A stretch of 64,000 bases of DNA from Streptomyces sp. Edi2 (GCF_040253635.1 NZ_JBEJGX010000001.1:1-64000); one strand, 5' to 3'; numbered from the stretch's first letter, positions 1 to 10,496 are shown. The notes: generated by a model not told the origin, from the sequence alone. Program-made: numbers and translations.

Positions 1-609
1 CCCCGGCCCGATGCCAGCGGCGCAGCGCCCGGGACGGGGCCCGGCCGGCAGCCGGCGTGAGCCGGACTCGGGCCAGGAATACGGCGGCCGGTCACCGGCG
101 GGACGGCCGGGCGCAGCGGGCGGCGGACGCGAACGGACGGCGAACCGGCGGCAGGCCGACGGGGCGCAGGAGCGGACGGGTCTGGCCGGCTACCGGGCGC
201 TGATGGTGGCCGACCAGCCGCTGCGGCTGAAGTGGCAGGCGCCGTCCGGGTCGACGCGTACCGCTGCCCCCGCGATGGGCAGGTCGCCGTCGATGACGAG
301 CCAGGTGCGGATGCTGTCCAGCTCGTCCCACAGCCAGCGCGGGCCGCCCTGATGGACGGTGGGCACATCCCGGGCACCGGCGGCCGTGGCCCGGGCCCAG
401 GAGCCGTCCGGGTGCAGCATGTAGGCGGTGCGGTAGCTGTCCTTGGCCGCCTCCATGCGGTGCTCGATGCCGGGGACGGTCAGCTCCAGGGTGGAGCGCA
501 CGTCCCAGGTGCCGGCCACCCGCATCACGGAACATCAACACGTCTGGCGATACGGGCAGTTCGGCCGACCAGAGCCGGCCGCGGAAGTCAGCCGGATGCC
601 GTCCGGGCG

Positions 610-3600
610 GCATCGACTTCGCCCGCGTCGATGAGGGCCTCGCGCAGTCGTGTGACGGCGTCGGTGTGCGGGTGGTCGGGTACGGCCTGGGCGGCCTGGA
701 GCAGGGCCCGGGCGGGGCGCAGGACGTCCCGGGCCTCCCACAGGCCCGCGGGTTGGGCGACGAGGGCGGCGGTGAGCAGGAGTGCGTCCCGGTCGGTGGG
801 GTGTGCGCAGGCGCGCCAGGCGGCGGTGGCCGGATCGTGGGGTGCGGCGTGTTCGGCGGCGGCGCGGGCCAGGGGGAGCCAAGTTAGGTCGTCGAGGGCG
901 AGGTCGGCGAAGTAGCCGGCGCCGGCGAGCGCGCCGGGCGGCAGGTCGGCGGTGAGGGCGGCCCGCCACACGGTGGTCACCGCGGTGAGTTCGCCGGCGG
1001 TGGCCGGCCGTGCGGGGGGCCGGGTGAAGCGGAAGGTGCGGGAGTAGAGGTCTGCGCGGTGCGGTTGCAGGCGCCAGGCCATGACCTGCAGAAGCCAGGA
1101 GGCGGCGTCCGGGCCGCCGGGGCCGGCCGCGATCCGGGCCAGCACGTCGGCCGGGTCGCCCAGGAGGTGCGGGTCCTCGGTCAGGGCGTGGGCCAGGCGC
1201 TCGGCCGGGCCGCCGGCGCCGGGGCGCAGCGAGTGGAGCACGGCGGTGCGGTCGAGCGAGGCGAGCAGCTGCGGGTCGGCGCGGCCGGTGTCCAGCCACG
1301 CGGCGGCCGGGGTGGGGCCGCCGTTCAGGGTGGTGAGCGCGGCGTGGTGGCGGGCGGTGAAGTCGGGGGCGCAGATGCGCAGGGGCATCAACCGGGCGCC
1401 GAAGAGGGCGGCCACGGCCGGGGCGGTGGCGCCGGCGGTGAGGATGTCCCCGAGGAAGTCCCAGACGTCGCCGGGCAGCGGCGCGCCGGGCCGGATCGCC
1501 GCGGTCAGCGCGCAGTTGAGGAGGCACTCCAGCGCCCGGACCGCGCTCTGCGGCGCCGGCGGCCGGGGTGGCGGACGGCCGGGAGCCGGGCCGGCTTGCG
1601 GGGGCCGGGCGGTCCGCGGGCGGGTCGCGGCGATGGGAGCTGCGGGTGGGCCAGGGGCTCGGCCAGGGCACGGAGGCGGTCCAGGGCCGCGGGCAGCAGG
1701 GCTCCGAGGCCGGTCGGTCCGGCCGGGCGGGTCCACGCCGCGGCGAGCAGGCCGAACAGGGCCGCCTGCGCGGAGTGTTCCAGCGACTGGGCCGGCGCCG
1801 GCCCGGGCCCAGGCTCGGGCTCGGGTGTGTGCAGGTGGACGAGGTTGCCGCCCGGCAGGGCGCCGATTTGGTCCGCGGCCTCCTGGACGGCGACGAGGTA
1901 GAAGGCGCGCAGGACAGGTGCTTCGAGTGCGTCGAGGACCGCGGGGACGTCTGCGGTCCAGGCGGCCGGGTCGGCGGCCACCAGGCGGCTGACGATGTAG
2001 GCGTGGTCCTCCGCGCCGGCGTCCCGGGCCGTGGCCAGGGCTCGGGCGGCGGCCGGCGGGCCCTGGCCGGCGGCGAGTTCCCTCCAGCAGGCCGGTGCCG
2101 TCGGGGTCGGTGGGGGCCGGGGCCGGCAGCGGGCGGGCGGCGGTGCGCGGGTCGGGCGGGCCGGCGGGGGTGAGGCGGCGCATCCCCTCCAGCAGCGAAG
2201 GCGGTGCGCAGGCGCGCGGGCAGGACCGGGGACCAGTCCCGCACACCCGCAGCCAGGCCGCGGGCGCGACGTCCTCGCCCCAGACCGCGGCGACGTCCCC
2301 GGCGGGCGGCGGGCCAAGCAGCGGTGCGGCCGCGGCGTCCAGGGTGGCGGTGGCCCGGGAGGTGCACGAGCGCCACACCGCGGCGGCGAGGCGGGCCGGC
2401 TCAGGGTGCGGGGGGCCGGCCAGCAGGCGCGGCATCAGCCCGTACGCCAGCTCATGCCACCGCACCACCTCCGGCTCCGGCCGGGGCGCGGCCGCCGGCG
2501 CCTCATGCGCGCCGGCCGGGGCCTCATGCAGGTCGTCATGCGGGTCGTCATGCAGGCAGCGGGTGGGGACGCCGGCGGCCAGGTGCGCGGCCCAGATCCG
2601 GTCGGCGAGCCACCCTGTCGGCGGCCGCGGCCTTGTGCCACTGCGCGGTCCGCTCGTCCAGGCCGACGCCGGCGGCCGCGTCCGCGTTGGCCAGGTCCAG
2701 GACGGCACGCGCCAGCATCGGCCCGCCGAACATGCCGGGCGCCGGGGCAGATCCGGTCCAGGTCCTCGTGGAAGACGTCTCGGCGGACGGCCGGCGCGGT
2801 GAGCTCCACATCCCGCACCAAAGGGGAGGCGGCCACCGCGCGGATCATGCGCACCGACCGGTGTGGTGCGGCGGCGGGCCCGCCCGGGTGGGCGGCGGCG
2901 ACCAGCGCCTGGAGGAGGCGCCCGGCCAGGTCCTGCGGCATCCGCGCAATGTCCGCACGCACCGCGGCGGACCAGTGGGCCGGGTCGCCGTCCTTGAAGA
3001 GCGGGCGCCGGCCGGCTGCGGGCCGGGCCGCGGCCGCGCGGGCGCCGGCCTCCGCGGCCCGCAGCCGGCCGGCCGCTTCGTGCTCGGCGTCGACCGCGGC
3101 CAGCAGGAGCCGTTCGGCCACCAGGATCCAGTCGCGGTCCCGGCCGGCGAGCGGCACCGCGCACGCCCACTCGGCCGCCAGGGGCGCAGCACCCTGGCTC
3201 CGGACCAGGACCGCCCCCTCCCCCACCCCGGTGCCGGCCCCGGTGCCGGCGGCGGCGTGCTCGTCGAGGACGGTGCGCACCAGCGCCGGCCCCATCAGCG
3301 CGGCATCACCGGCGGCCAGGTCCACCAGCGCGACCAGCGCGGCCGGGCCCCCGGCGGCAACGGTCAGGGCGTGCTCGGCCAGCCACGCGCCGGCCGTGGC
3401 GGGGGCGGCGACGGCCAGGTGTTCCAGAATCCGCGGCCGGCCATCGGCCGCCGGCCGCCGGGTCGGGGCGCAGCAGATGCGGAGCGTGCTCCTGGAGCAG
3501 GGGCAGCCAGGCCGCGGCCGGCCGGGAGCGGAAGAAGAACGCGGTCGCGCGCGGGTCCGCCCACCGGGCCACCTCCCGTACGTGACCGGGGCCCGGGCGC

Positions 3601-3895
3601 TCCAGCGCGGTCAGTTCAAGGACCCGCGCGGCGCGGCCGGGCAGCGGCACCAGCAACTCCCGCGCCGCGTCGAGGACCTCGGCGTACAGGCGGGCCGCAC
3701 GGCCCGGGCGGCGGCCCGGCCGTGCGGCGGCCGCGTCCCGGTCCGGCCGGGGCGCACCGGCGCCGGCGAGCAGGTCAGGACGTCGTCGGGCATCAAGCCG
3801 GCCCGGCCAGCACAGCCGACGGCCGGGACGGCGCCAGCGGGGCAGGTGAGGTCAGCGCCGGTGCGCCACACCACGCTCAGCACGTCGAACAGCAC
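610..3895 (-). pseudogene. Large broken gene of the recurrent 'ELLVP' family
   Basis: Read on the minus strand from about 3895, a coherent protein of roughly 1,080 residues can be followed only by switching frame several times. It starts MLFDVLSVVWRTGADLTCP, continues with a segment ending ARELLVPLPGR, then a frame with RDRDWILVAERLLLAAVDAEHE, then HAYIVSRLVAADPAAWTADV, and ends ALIDAGEVDAARTASG. Each segment has normal Streptomyces codon bias and abuts the next, so this is one gene with at least five indels, not several genes. No catalytic motif is visible; the look is of helical repeats. Fragments of the same family recur near 17.5, 18.3, 39.6, 48.2, 59.8 and 61.2 kb. Sequencing indels are an alternative, but many genes elsewhere in the window are intact over long distances. 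Confidence 0.6.
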
Positions 3896-4160
3896 CCGGA
3901 CGGCGCCTCGTTCTATGCAAAGTAGAAATACCCCAGCGGCGGCGGACCCCCTTGGCCGGCCGCGTCGCGCTCGCGCGGGCCGGAGGTGGTCGGGTCCGGG
4001 TCGAGTCGGAGGAACAGACGGTGGATTACGGCGGGGGCGGGCGGTGTGCGGTGCCCACGGCGTACGCCCGGCGGTGAGCGGCGGGTCGAGAGGGAGAGTT
4101 GCGGCCTTTTCGGCCGCCGGGAGCGTGCGGCGCTCCCGGCGGCCGGAAGGGGCGCGGGGG

Positions 4161-4866
4161 TCAGACCGTGGGGGTGTGCGCGGCGAGGGGCTCCGGGAGG
4201 TCCTTGGTGTACAGGCCCTCCAGGCCGGAGGGCGCGATCAGGCCCCAGGTGAAGGTGTCGGTGTCGGCGTAGAACGAGCCGCGCAGGCGGCTGGGGGCGC
4301 TGTCGTGGGTGCGGATGACGCCTACCCCGTAGACCTCAAGAGTCCCGTCGGCGAGGCCGTCCTGCTGCTCCTTGGTGAGGTGGCCGACGGCGTAGAACTT
4401 ATCGAATTCCTCGTCGGCGACGACTGCGAGGACGGGGCTGAAGTCGTCTTCGCCGCCGTCGTACACGCTGTTCATGCGCTCGCGGGCGAGAGCGGCCAGT
4501 GCTTCCGTGCGGGTGGGGCAGGTGGTCTCGGTGGAGGACGCCGTCCTTGTGGCGGGGTTCCTCGTCCCTGTCGTACGTCCAGACCTCGACCTGGTGGTGG
4601 GCGTGGAGGCCGATGCCGTTGTGGCGCATGCGCAGGAAGCCGAAGGGCTTGCCGTCGACGACGACGGGGTGGCGCTCGGTGCAGAACTCGCAGGTGATGC
4701 CGACGTGGCGCAGGAAGCGCTGGAGGCGGGGGAAGCGCGCGAAGCGGGTGCCGCAGTTGCAGCAGGTGAACACCTTCCAGCTGGTGGGGTCGGCCGCCGA
4801 GTCGTGGTTGCAGCGGGGGCACGCGTAGGTCGCGCCGGTCTGCCAGTTGATCACGGTGTTGCCCAT
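4161..4866 (-). pseudogene. Zinc-ribbon protein gene with one frameshift
   Basis: The start is ATG at 4866, behind GAGGAAG. The first ~128 residues include a zinc ribbon (CPRC near residue 15, CCNCG near residue 36) and CEFC near residue 59, followed by GLHAHHQVEVWTYDRDEEP. Near 4480-4490 the frame changes: the natural continuation reads EALAALARERMNSVYDGGEDD and runs to a stop at 4161. Either one base was gained or two lost, or the shift is programmed. Intact, the product would be about 235 aa, probably a nucleic-acid-binding or structural zinc protein. It is divergent from the gene at 4991 across a long-spaced inverted repeat that probably regulates both. I do not recognise the family. Confidence 0.55.
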
Positions 4867-4903
4867 GGTCTTCCTCCTCTACTCGGGGGTCTCCCCCGCC
4901 GTA

Positions 4904-4958
4904 TTGTCTATTGAGACTGTACATGAATCAATGGACCATGTACAGTCTTAATAGACAA
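4904..4958. promoter_or_regulatory. Long-spaced inverted-repeat operator, copy 1
   Basis: Two 22-bp arms (4904-4925 and 4937-4958) are inverted copies with one mismatch; each holds a TGTACA palindrome next to GTCTATTAAGAC. The site lies between the divergent genes at 4866 and 4991. The core half-sites (TGTCTATTgAGACT and AGTCTTAATAGACA) start 39 bp apart, exactly as in the second copy at 5560. It is AT-rich in a ~70% GC background. This is most simply the binding site of a regulator acting as two dimers. Confidence 0.7.
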
Positions 4959-4990
4959 CGCGATTCGCCCGCCTCTCCCGGGAGTACGAC

Positions 4991-5513
4991 ATGAACCCCA
5001 GCACCCGCCCGGCCGTCTGGCGCTTCGCCGACCGCGACACCGTCCGCACCGCCGACGGCACGACCTGGCACCGGGGACTGCGCCGGCCCCGCTCCTGGGC
5101 CGCCCTCGGCAGTGACCTGCCCGAGCGCGACGACGAGGCGGTGCGCGCGCTGCTCGGCATCGACCCGCACGCCGTCTTCGCCCCCGCCGGGCCTGACGCC
5201 TACACGGCGCTGCCCGGCCACGTGCTGGATACGCCGCAGGCCCTGCGCTGCTCGACGTCCGCCCCGCCACCGGCGCGACGCTCTACCGGCACTCGCTCGA
5301 CCGCACCGGGGCCTTCCTCGGGAGCAACCCGGGCAGGCGCAGCACCCCGGTGCCGGGCCTGCGTCCCGCCGACGTCCGCACGTCCCTGCGGGTACGGCGG
5401 CGCGGCACAGCCGCGCCCGGATCACCTTCGACCGCGCCCACGGCCGCCTCCACGCCCGGTACGCGATCGGCAGCACCCTGCACACCCATACCTACGCCCT
5501 GACCGCCCCCTGA
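4991..5513 (+). pseudogene. Unknown gene with two frameshifts
   Basis: The start is ATG at 4991 after GGGAG. The first 80 residues are coherent (MNPSTRPAVWRFADRDTV, then ALPGHVLDTPQAL). The reading then continues in a second frame (LLDVRPATGATLYRHSLDR, then GLRPADVRTSL) and ends in a third (ARITFDRAHGRLHARYAIGS, stop at 5513). Intact it would be about 170 aa. No family is recognised and there are no membrane segments. It lies directly downstream of the operator at 4904-4958, divergent from the zinc-ribbon gene. Confidence 0.5.
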
Positions 5514-5559
5514 CCCCTGGGCCCTGAGGGCGGGCGGACTCGGGCCGCTCTCGCCCCTC

Positions 5560-5612
5560 TGTCTATTAAGACTTGCACTCGCGCCGCACTGGATGTACAG
5601 TCTTAATAGACA
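5560..5612. promoter_or_regulatory. Long-spaced inverted-repeat operator, copy 2
   Basis: TGTCTATTAAGACT (5560-5573) and its inverse AGTCTTAATAGACA (5599-5612) are separated by 25 bp; TGTACA adjoins the right half. The geometry matches the copy at 4904-4958. It lies 42 bp upstream of the gene at 5654, so the same regulator probably controls this gene and the divergent pair before it. Confidence 0.65.
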
Positions 5613-5653
5613 ACAGGGCGGGCCGGAAGGCACGCGGACGTAAGGAGCGGCGC

Positions 5654-5852
5654 ATGACGAACGACCTTGAGATCCTCGACGGCATCCTCAACGGCACCCC
5701 TCCCCCCGTGCGACCTCGGGTACTACGGCTGCGAGGGCACGGCCGTCGAGCGCATCCCGCACCCGACCGGAGAGGCGCTGGGCGAGAAGGACTGGCCCGA
5801 CGTCTGGGTCTGCGGGGGGAACTGCGAGCGGAACGCGGAGCGCGACTCGTAG
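5654..5852 (+). pseudogene. Small Cys-containing protein gene, frameshifted at a C run
   Basis: ATG at 5654 follows AAGGAGCGGCGC. The product begins MTNDLEILDGILNGTP; within a run of six C residues near 5700-5707 the frame slips and continues CDLGYYGCEGTAVERIP to VCGGNCERNAERDS. Intact it is about 65 aa with two Cys pairs, possibly metal-binding. A C-run indel can be either a real mutation or a sequencing error. It sits behind operator copy 2. Confidence 0.5.
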
Positions 5853-5921
5853 CCCCCGGCCCGGCGACACCGCCGGGCCCCCAGCACCCGCACCCGCACC
5901 CCGTCCTCAAGGAGAACCCTC

Positions 5922-6173
5922 ATGCGACCTGAGCTTCGCGGCCATGGCCCTGTACCTGTCGATGCACGACACCGGCGCCCTCGTCACGCCGTACGAGGTG
6001 CAGCAGATCCGCGCCGAGGCCGTGGCCCGCTGGGGGTACGACGGACTGCGCGCGGAGTGCGTCAAGCGGGCGCTGTTCTGCGCCGCCGCCGAGCCGGACG
6101 CCCACAGCGACCGGGGCGAATGGGCCCAGCTCAAGCCGCCGCGTTCGTCGAGGAGCCCTACGAGACGCCCTGA
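5922..6173 (+). pseudogene. Small unknown gene with frameshifts near both ends
   Basis: AAGGAG precedes ATG at 5922, but the coherent reading DLSFAAMALYLSMHDTGALV starts one frame away, and the natural C-terminus AFVEEPYETP (stop at 6173) lies in the first frame again. The core contains YEVQQIRAEAVARWGYDGLR. Total about 83 aa; no family recognised. It lies in a run of compact plus-strand genes spaced 50-80 bp apart (5654-7469) that looks like one operon behind operator copy 2. Confidence 0.45.
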
Positions 6174-6223
6174 ACGCCCGTACGAGGACCCGCCCGCCAT
6201 CACCCAGGAAGAAGGACCCGACC

Positions 6224-6596
6224 ATGGCCACCGCCTCCTACTCCAGCGTCCGGTACCACCTCGGCAAGGTCTTCGACCTGAGCCGGACGGCCACCGGCCG
6301 CCGCTCGGGCCAGCGCTGGTCCGAAGGCGCCCAGGTCCGCACCTCGCACACGCACGGCGTGATCGTCGACTACCTGGAGAGCCACGCCGCATGGGGCTCG
6401 GACGGCTCGCTCCAGGCTCGACGCCGTCCGCGAGCACCTGGAGCAGCGCTTCACCGTGCGGGACCACCCCGCCCAGGACGGACGCCTCATCGTCTCCGGC
6501 CCCGCGCCCCGCAGGCGGCACACCGAAGTGACGCCTCCCGCCGGGGCCCCGGGCACCCGGCTCCGCGCCGGACCGCCGTCATACCCTCGGCCGTGA
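6224..6596 (+). pseudogene. Unknown small gene with one frameshift
   Basis: ATG at 6224 follows GAAGAAGGACCCGACC. MATASYSSVRYHLGKVFDLS continues through THTHGVIVDYLESHAAWGSD; after SLQ the frame changes to RLDAVREHLEQRFTVRDHPA and ends near 6596. Intact it is about 123 aa. No recognised domain. Same-strand operon context with 5654, 5922 and 6614. Confidence 0.45.
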
Positions 6597-6613
6597 TTGC
6601 TATAAGAGACAGG

Positions 6614-7214
6614 ATGGCATTGAGCATGAGCACACCCGACCAGCCGGACATCGACCTGGCCCGCCGCCAGGAGCCCCTGAGCCTGACCGACATCGGCCGG
6701 GCGTTCGGGCTCTCCTCACGCAGCACCGTGTACCGGTGGCACAAGCCGCCGCGCCAGAGCGCGATGAACGGCAAGCCGCCCGCCACCAAGCCCGCGCTGC
6801 ACGCCGTGGCCGAGGCCCTCGGCACCCCCCTGGACCCGGCCCTGGCGGCCAGTACCCGGCCGCGCTTCCCGGTCGACGTCGTCCTCGCCCTGGGCAAGGC
6901 ACTGGGCTACCTCGACGCCGACGGGCGCATCGTCGAAGAGCTCCGCGCCAAGGGACGCGGGCGCTGGCTCCCCGCCGCCCCCACCACCGACCCCGCCACC
7001 AGGAACCGGCGCGTCTACACCAACCACCTCGCCACCGCCCTCGGCGTCACCAACGAGAACATCGAACGGGGCCTGACCCGGGGGCACGCTCACCGCACCG
7101 GACGGCACCGACGAACTCGACCGCAACTTCTGGTGGACCCCGACCGCCAACACCATCCTCATCGACCACGCCCAGCGACGGAACCAGAAGCCGGACACCA
7201 CGAAGTTCTTCTGA
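6614..7214 (+). pseudogene. Probable helix-turn-helix DNA-binding protein gene, frameshifted near the C-terminus
   Basis: The start is ATG at 6614 or 6626; a TATAAG hexamer lies just upstream (6600-6605). LSLTDIGRAFGLSSRSTVYR is a typical HTH, followed by KPALHAVAEALGTPLDPALA and NHLATALGVTNENIERGL, a second possible helical DNA-binding unit. At about 7080 the frame must change to read TLTAPDGTDELDRNFWW, ending TTKFF at 7214. About 200 aa intact. It may regulate the preceding operon; that is inference from position and fold only. Confidence 0.5.
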
Positions 7215-7250
7215 CCCCCCCGCGAACCCCACACCGGACGAGGAGCCATC

Positions 7251-7469
7251 ACGGACAACGACAACCGCTACCAGGCCAAGGTCACCGGCCTGGACGCAGG
7301 CACATGGACGTCCCGGCCCTTCAACAACCCCTACCTGGCCGCCGGGCACCTGGGCGCGGAACTCACCGCGGCCGGCTACGACGCAGAGAAGGGCTGGGCG
7401 ATCCGCCTCGCCGAGATCCAGCACCACAACCGCCGCTACGAGGTACTGGAGACGCACAGCACCCCCTGA
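7251..7469 (+). CDS. Small unknown protein without a canonical start codon
   Basis: A clean reading frame TDNDNRYQAKVTGLDAGTW ending RRYEVLETHSTP follows a good ribosome site (GAGGAG at 7239-7244), but the codon expected to be the start (7248-7250) is ATC followed by ACG, and no ATG, GTG or TTG is suitably placed. Translation may start at a non-canonical codon, or the start was lost by one substitution. Composition (GWAIRLAEIQHHNRRYE) looks like a small soluble protein of ~73 aa. Confidence 0.4.
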   Translation, partial: TDNDNRYQAKVTGLDAGTWTSRPFNNPYLAAGHLGAELTAAGYDAEKGWAIRLAEIQHHNRRYEVLETHSTP

Positions 7470-7997
7470 CCGGCGCACCGGGCCCGAGCGCCCGACTCCT
7501 CGGCGAGGCGAGCGGCGAAGACCGCGTTGCCGACGTACGGGGCGACGGCGACCAGGCTGCAGCCCGGCCGGATCGAGTGCTTCGGCCTCCCACTGCACAG
7601 GATTGTCCGCATCGAGCCGGGACCTGCGGGCGACCACCCAGCCCGCCTTCCCCCAGGCCCACAGGCGCAACGGCGAAGGAGGATTCGGGCTCGCAACACC
7701 TTCCGGGCGCACCGCGGGCTGCGGGCGCAGCAGCCCGGCTGGGCGCCGGCCGTCCGTCCAGGGTGTCTCGGGTGCCGGCCTCCGGCCGTACGGCGCCTGT
7801 CACGCCCGCCGACGTCGAAAAGCACAGGTCACCAGGGGAGCACCACGGGGTGACACCGAGCAGGCCCGACGAGGTTCTGTGGGCCCGTTCTGGATGCGGC
7901 TGGACGGAAATGGACACTTCTGGACGCCGGCGGGGGCCGGGTGCCGCGGGGCCGGCGCCGCGGGCGGGTCACGACGGGCGGGGACGGCCCGGGGCGA
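7470..7997. other. No gene seen
   Basis: Neither strand gives a coherent frame with biased codons and a ribosome site. The stretch separates the plus-strand operon from minus-strand regulator remnants. Confidence 0.5.
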
Positions 7998-9000
7998 TCA
8001 GGTGGTCAGGCGTAGGGGTGGGGCGGTGCGGCGGGCGAAGGCCCTCACGCCGGGCAGGTCCGGCCGGCGGGCGGCGACGTCGGCGGTCAGCGCGCGTACC
8101 GAGGGACGGCGTGCCTCCTGCGGCGCGGCCCGTTCCACCCGCTGCAGCTGGTCGAACGCGGCCGGCACGTCACCGGCGGCCAGGAGCGCGCGGGCCGTGT
8201 CGGTGGCCGCGCGGGCCCGGCGCTCCGGCGTGGGCAGTACGGCGGGATCCAGGCGCACCGCGTACGCGAGGGCCTTGTCGACGTCGCCGAGCTCCCGGTG
8301 GATCCCGACCCGGTACAAGACGCACTGCGCCGGCGACAGCTCGCCCGCGGGCACCCGGGCCCCGGCCACGGCGTGGGTGAGGCGCGCCGTGCTCTGCTCG
8401 GCCCGGTCGGCGAACTCCCCCGCCATGGACGGCATACGGGCCTGCGCGGCGGTGTAGGCGGCGGACAGGGCCACCATCCCCGACACGTCCAGCACGGCCA
8501 GGCCCGGCCGGCGGACGGCGTCCAGCTGGTCGTGGGCCTGCGCCAGGAGCTGCAGGGCCTGGCCGGCGCGGCCCAGTACGGCGCAGCGGCGTGGCGGCTG
8601 CCCGTGCCGCGGCCGCGAGGAACACCGGGTCGCCCGACCGGGCGGCCGCCGCTGCGGCCCGAGCCGCGAACGCGCCCGCCTCCTCCAGGGCGGCGTTCTT
8701 GACCGCCAGCTGGGAAGCGAGCACCCACACCCGCGCGGCGTGGCCAGCGCCACCCGGTCCCGTTTCCTCGGCCTCGTCCGCGCGGGCCCGCCGTCCCGCT
8801 CCACGGCCGGCGCCCGCGTGCCGCCCGCGGCTCCTGGCCGCGGACGGCGTAGTACCGGGCGAGGCCGGCGCCGGGACCGGCCGTGGCGGGCGACGGCGCA
8901 GCGCGGGCTGGAGGCGCCGGCTCCCGGAGCGCGGGCGAGCAGTGGCTGTTACGGGCGGGCGACGGCAGAGTGGAGGCCGCGGGAACGCGGCCCGGGGCGG
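7998..9000 (-). pseudogene. Remnant of a Streptomyces TPR-type transcriptional regulator
   Basis: The C-terminal ~210 residues are readable: ALQLLAQAHDQLDAV, MPSMAGEFADRAE, CVLYRVGIHRELGDVDKALA, LPTPERRARAATDTARALL, and the end RRPSVRALTADVAARRPDLP. These match the C-terminal helical-repeat part of the common Streptomyces XRE/TPR regulators. Upstream of about 8600 the reading breaks into several frames and no HTH start is found. The phrase 'VRALTAxVxxxxPGLPG' returns in remnants near 19.4, 29.2 and 31.8 kb. Confidence 0.55.
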
Positions 9001-9055
9001 ACGCGGGATGGGCCGGGGCGACCGGCCGAAGACGACGCGGTGCTGCGCGGGCGGG

Positions 9056-9400
9056 TTCAGGGGCGCCCGCCGAGAGTGGGCAGGCCGAGGTGGCCCGCAC
9101 GCTTCGGCCGCGGCGGGCGGCACGGCCGTCCTTGAGGAGTTGGCGGGCCCGCGCGCGCCACGCCTGCGCCTCCTCGGGGCGGCCGGCCTCACGGTGCAGC
9201 GCGGCGACGCGCAGCATGGCGGCGCGGGTCCGGGCGGCCAGGACGTCGGCCACGGGCGCCAGGGGGCCCTGCACCTGGATCGCGCCCAGGGCGCCCCGCA
9301 GGCACAGCACGAGCCGGCCGTCCGGCTCGTGCTCGGCGAGGTCGCGCACGTAGACCCGGGCCCGGCTCAGGCTCAGGCTCCCCGGTACGGCGGGCGCCGG
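9056..9400 (-). pseudogene. Truncated paralogue of the gene at 12021-12530
   Basis: RDLAEHEPDGRLVLCLRGAL, then PLAPVADVLAARTRAAMLRV and AALHREAGRPEEAQAWRARA align nearly residue for residue with the intact 169-aa product at 12021-12530, including the ending KDGRAARRGRSVRA. The N-terminal ~70 residues are missing and the last residues are out of frame, so this copy is broken. Confidence 0.55.
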
Positions 9401-9430
9401 CCCGGGGCGAGCGTGCCGGGGCCGGGCTCG

Positions 9431-9817
9431 TCAGTACGTGCTGGACGGCGCCTGCGATGAGGAGCAGGCGCGTTCCAGTTCGGCGACCAGGTTCGCTCCG
9501 GTATCGCGGACAGCGGTGAGGGCGTGCCAGACGGCGTCGGCCACCGTGCGCTTGGGCAGCGAGGGCAGGTAGAAGGCGACTTCCTCGACCAGCGAACAGA
9601 GGCGCGGCCCGCAGTCGGGCAGATCGAGTGTGATCAGGGCCTCGTGCGCGTTCAACGGCCAGATGGCCAGCGGCTGCGCCCAGACGACGCCCGCGTTGTG
9701 GGCCATGCTGAGGAGACCATCAATGTCGTGCCAGTCGAACTCCGGCCCCTCGTCGTGCGGGTCGGCATCGGGGTCCCATTCGGCGAGCGTGTCCAGCAGC
9801 CATCCAACGTGAGGCAT
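9431..9817 (-). CDS. Unknown acidic 128-aa protein
   Basis: ATG at 9817 is preceded by TTGGAGGACC. The product opens MPHVGWLLDTLAEWDPDADP and contains DIDGLLSMAHNAGVVWAQPL; it ends SSQAPSSTY. It is intact and soluble, rich in Trp and acidic residues. I recognise no family. It is the last of three minus-strand genes (10958, 10481, 9817) downstream of tRNA array 1, so it may be read from that array's promoter or from its own. Confidence 0.7.
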   Translation of the reverse strand: MPHVGWLLDTLAEWDPDADPHDEGPEFDWHDIDGLLSMAHNAGVVWAQPLAIWPLNAHEALITLDLPDCGPRLCSLVEEVAFYLPSLPKRTVADAVWHALTAVRDTGANLVAELERACSSSQAPSSTY

Positions 9818-10067
9818 GGTCCTCCAAGGGGTGAGGGAAACGTGCGGGAGGCAGGATGTCGGCGGGCGAAGGCGGCGACGCCGGCGGGCGGCGACGCCGG
9901 CGGGCGGCGACCTCGGCCGTTCGGCCGGTGCGGCGCAGCGGGGTCGTGGCCGTGCGGGCCGCTGTGGCGGGCACCGCCGGGTCGCCGGAGCGACGGGCCT
10001 CATCCCGGCGCTCTCTCGCGTAGGCGTAGGCGGCCCCGGTGCGGCCGCGAGCGGTCCCCGCTGTATG

Positions 10068-10481
10068 TCAGCCGGCCGTGGTGGTACGCGGTGCCGGGGG
10101 GTTGGCGCTCACAAACTGGAGGAACCAGTCGGGGACCTGTCCCCGACTGGCGTGGTGGTGCGTCCAGATCTCCCGGACGGGCAGGCGACCGAGGCCCTCG
10201 TCGGGCAGGACCACATGGCCGGTCACCTCGATGCTGTTCCATCGGGGCGTGGCGTCGCCGTTCTGGAACCAGCGGACGCGCAGCCTGACGGGTCGGACGG
10301 TCTCGCCGTCCTCGACGGTGAAGTCCGGACCGCACTGCCCCTGCCATAGCCGCTCGTACGTACGCTGCGGCAGCTTCGCCGTCATCGCGTCGTCGTACTG
10401 CACCACCTCGTCGAACCGCTCCACACGCAGCGAAGGCGTGAACTGGGCGAGTACGGAAGGCTGGTCGGTCGGTTGCTGCAT
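10068..10481 (-). CDS. Unknown 137-aa protein
   Basis: MQQPTDQPSVLAQFTPSLRV opens an intact frame containing YERLWQGQCGPDFTVEDGET and VRWFQNGDATPRWNSIEVTG, which looks like a beta-rich soluble protein, and ending NPPAPRTTTAG. Its start lies 16 bp past the stop of the ParB-like gene, so the two are probably co-transcribed. Function unknown. Confidence 0.7.
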   Translation of the reverse strand: MQQPTDQPSVLAQFTPSLRVERFDEVVQYDDAMTAKLPQRTYERLWQGQCGPDFTVEDGETVRPVRLRVRWFQNGDATPRWNSIEVTGHVVLPDEGLGRLPVREIWTHHHASRGQVPDWFLQFVSANPPAPRTTTAG

Positions 10482-10496
10482 GTGCTGCTTCCTTGT

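Noticed and set aside
1..609. Possible gene on the minus strand at 92-613
   Set aside because: Fragments such as LWDELDSIRTWLVIDGDLPI look protein-like, but frames change and no start is seen; too little to call a gene.
2031..4697. Long plus-strand open frame of 888 codons
   Set aside because: Arg/Gly/Ala-rich shadow antisense to the broken family gene; no ribosome site or domain.
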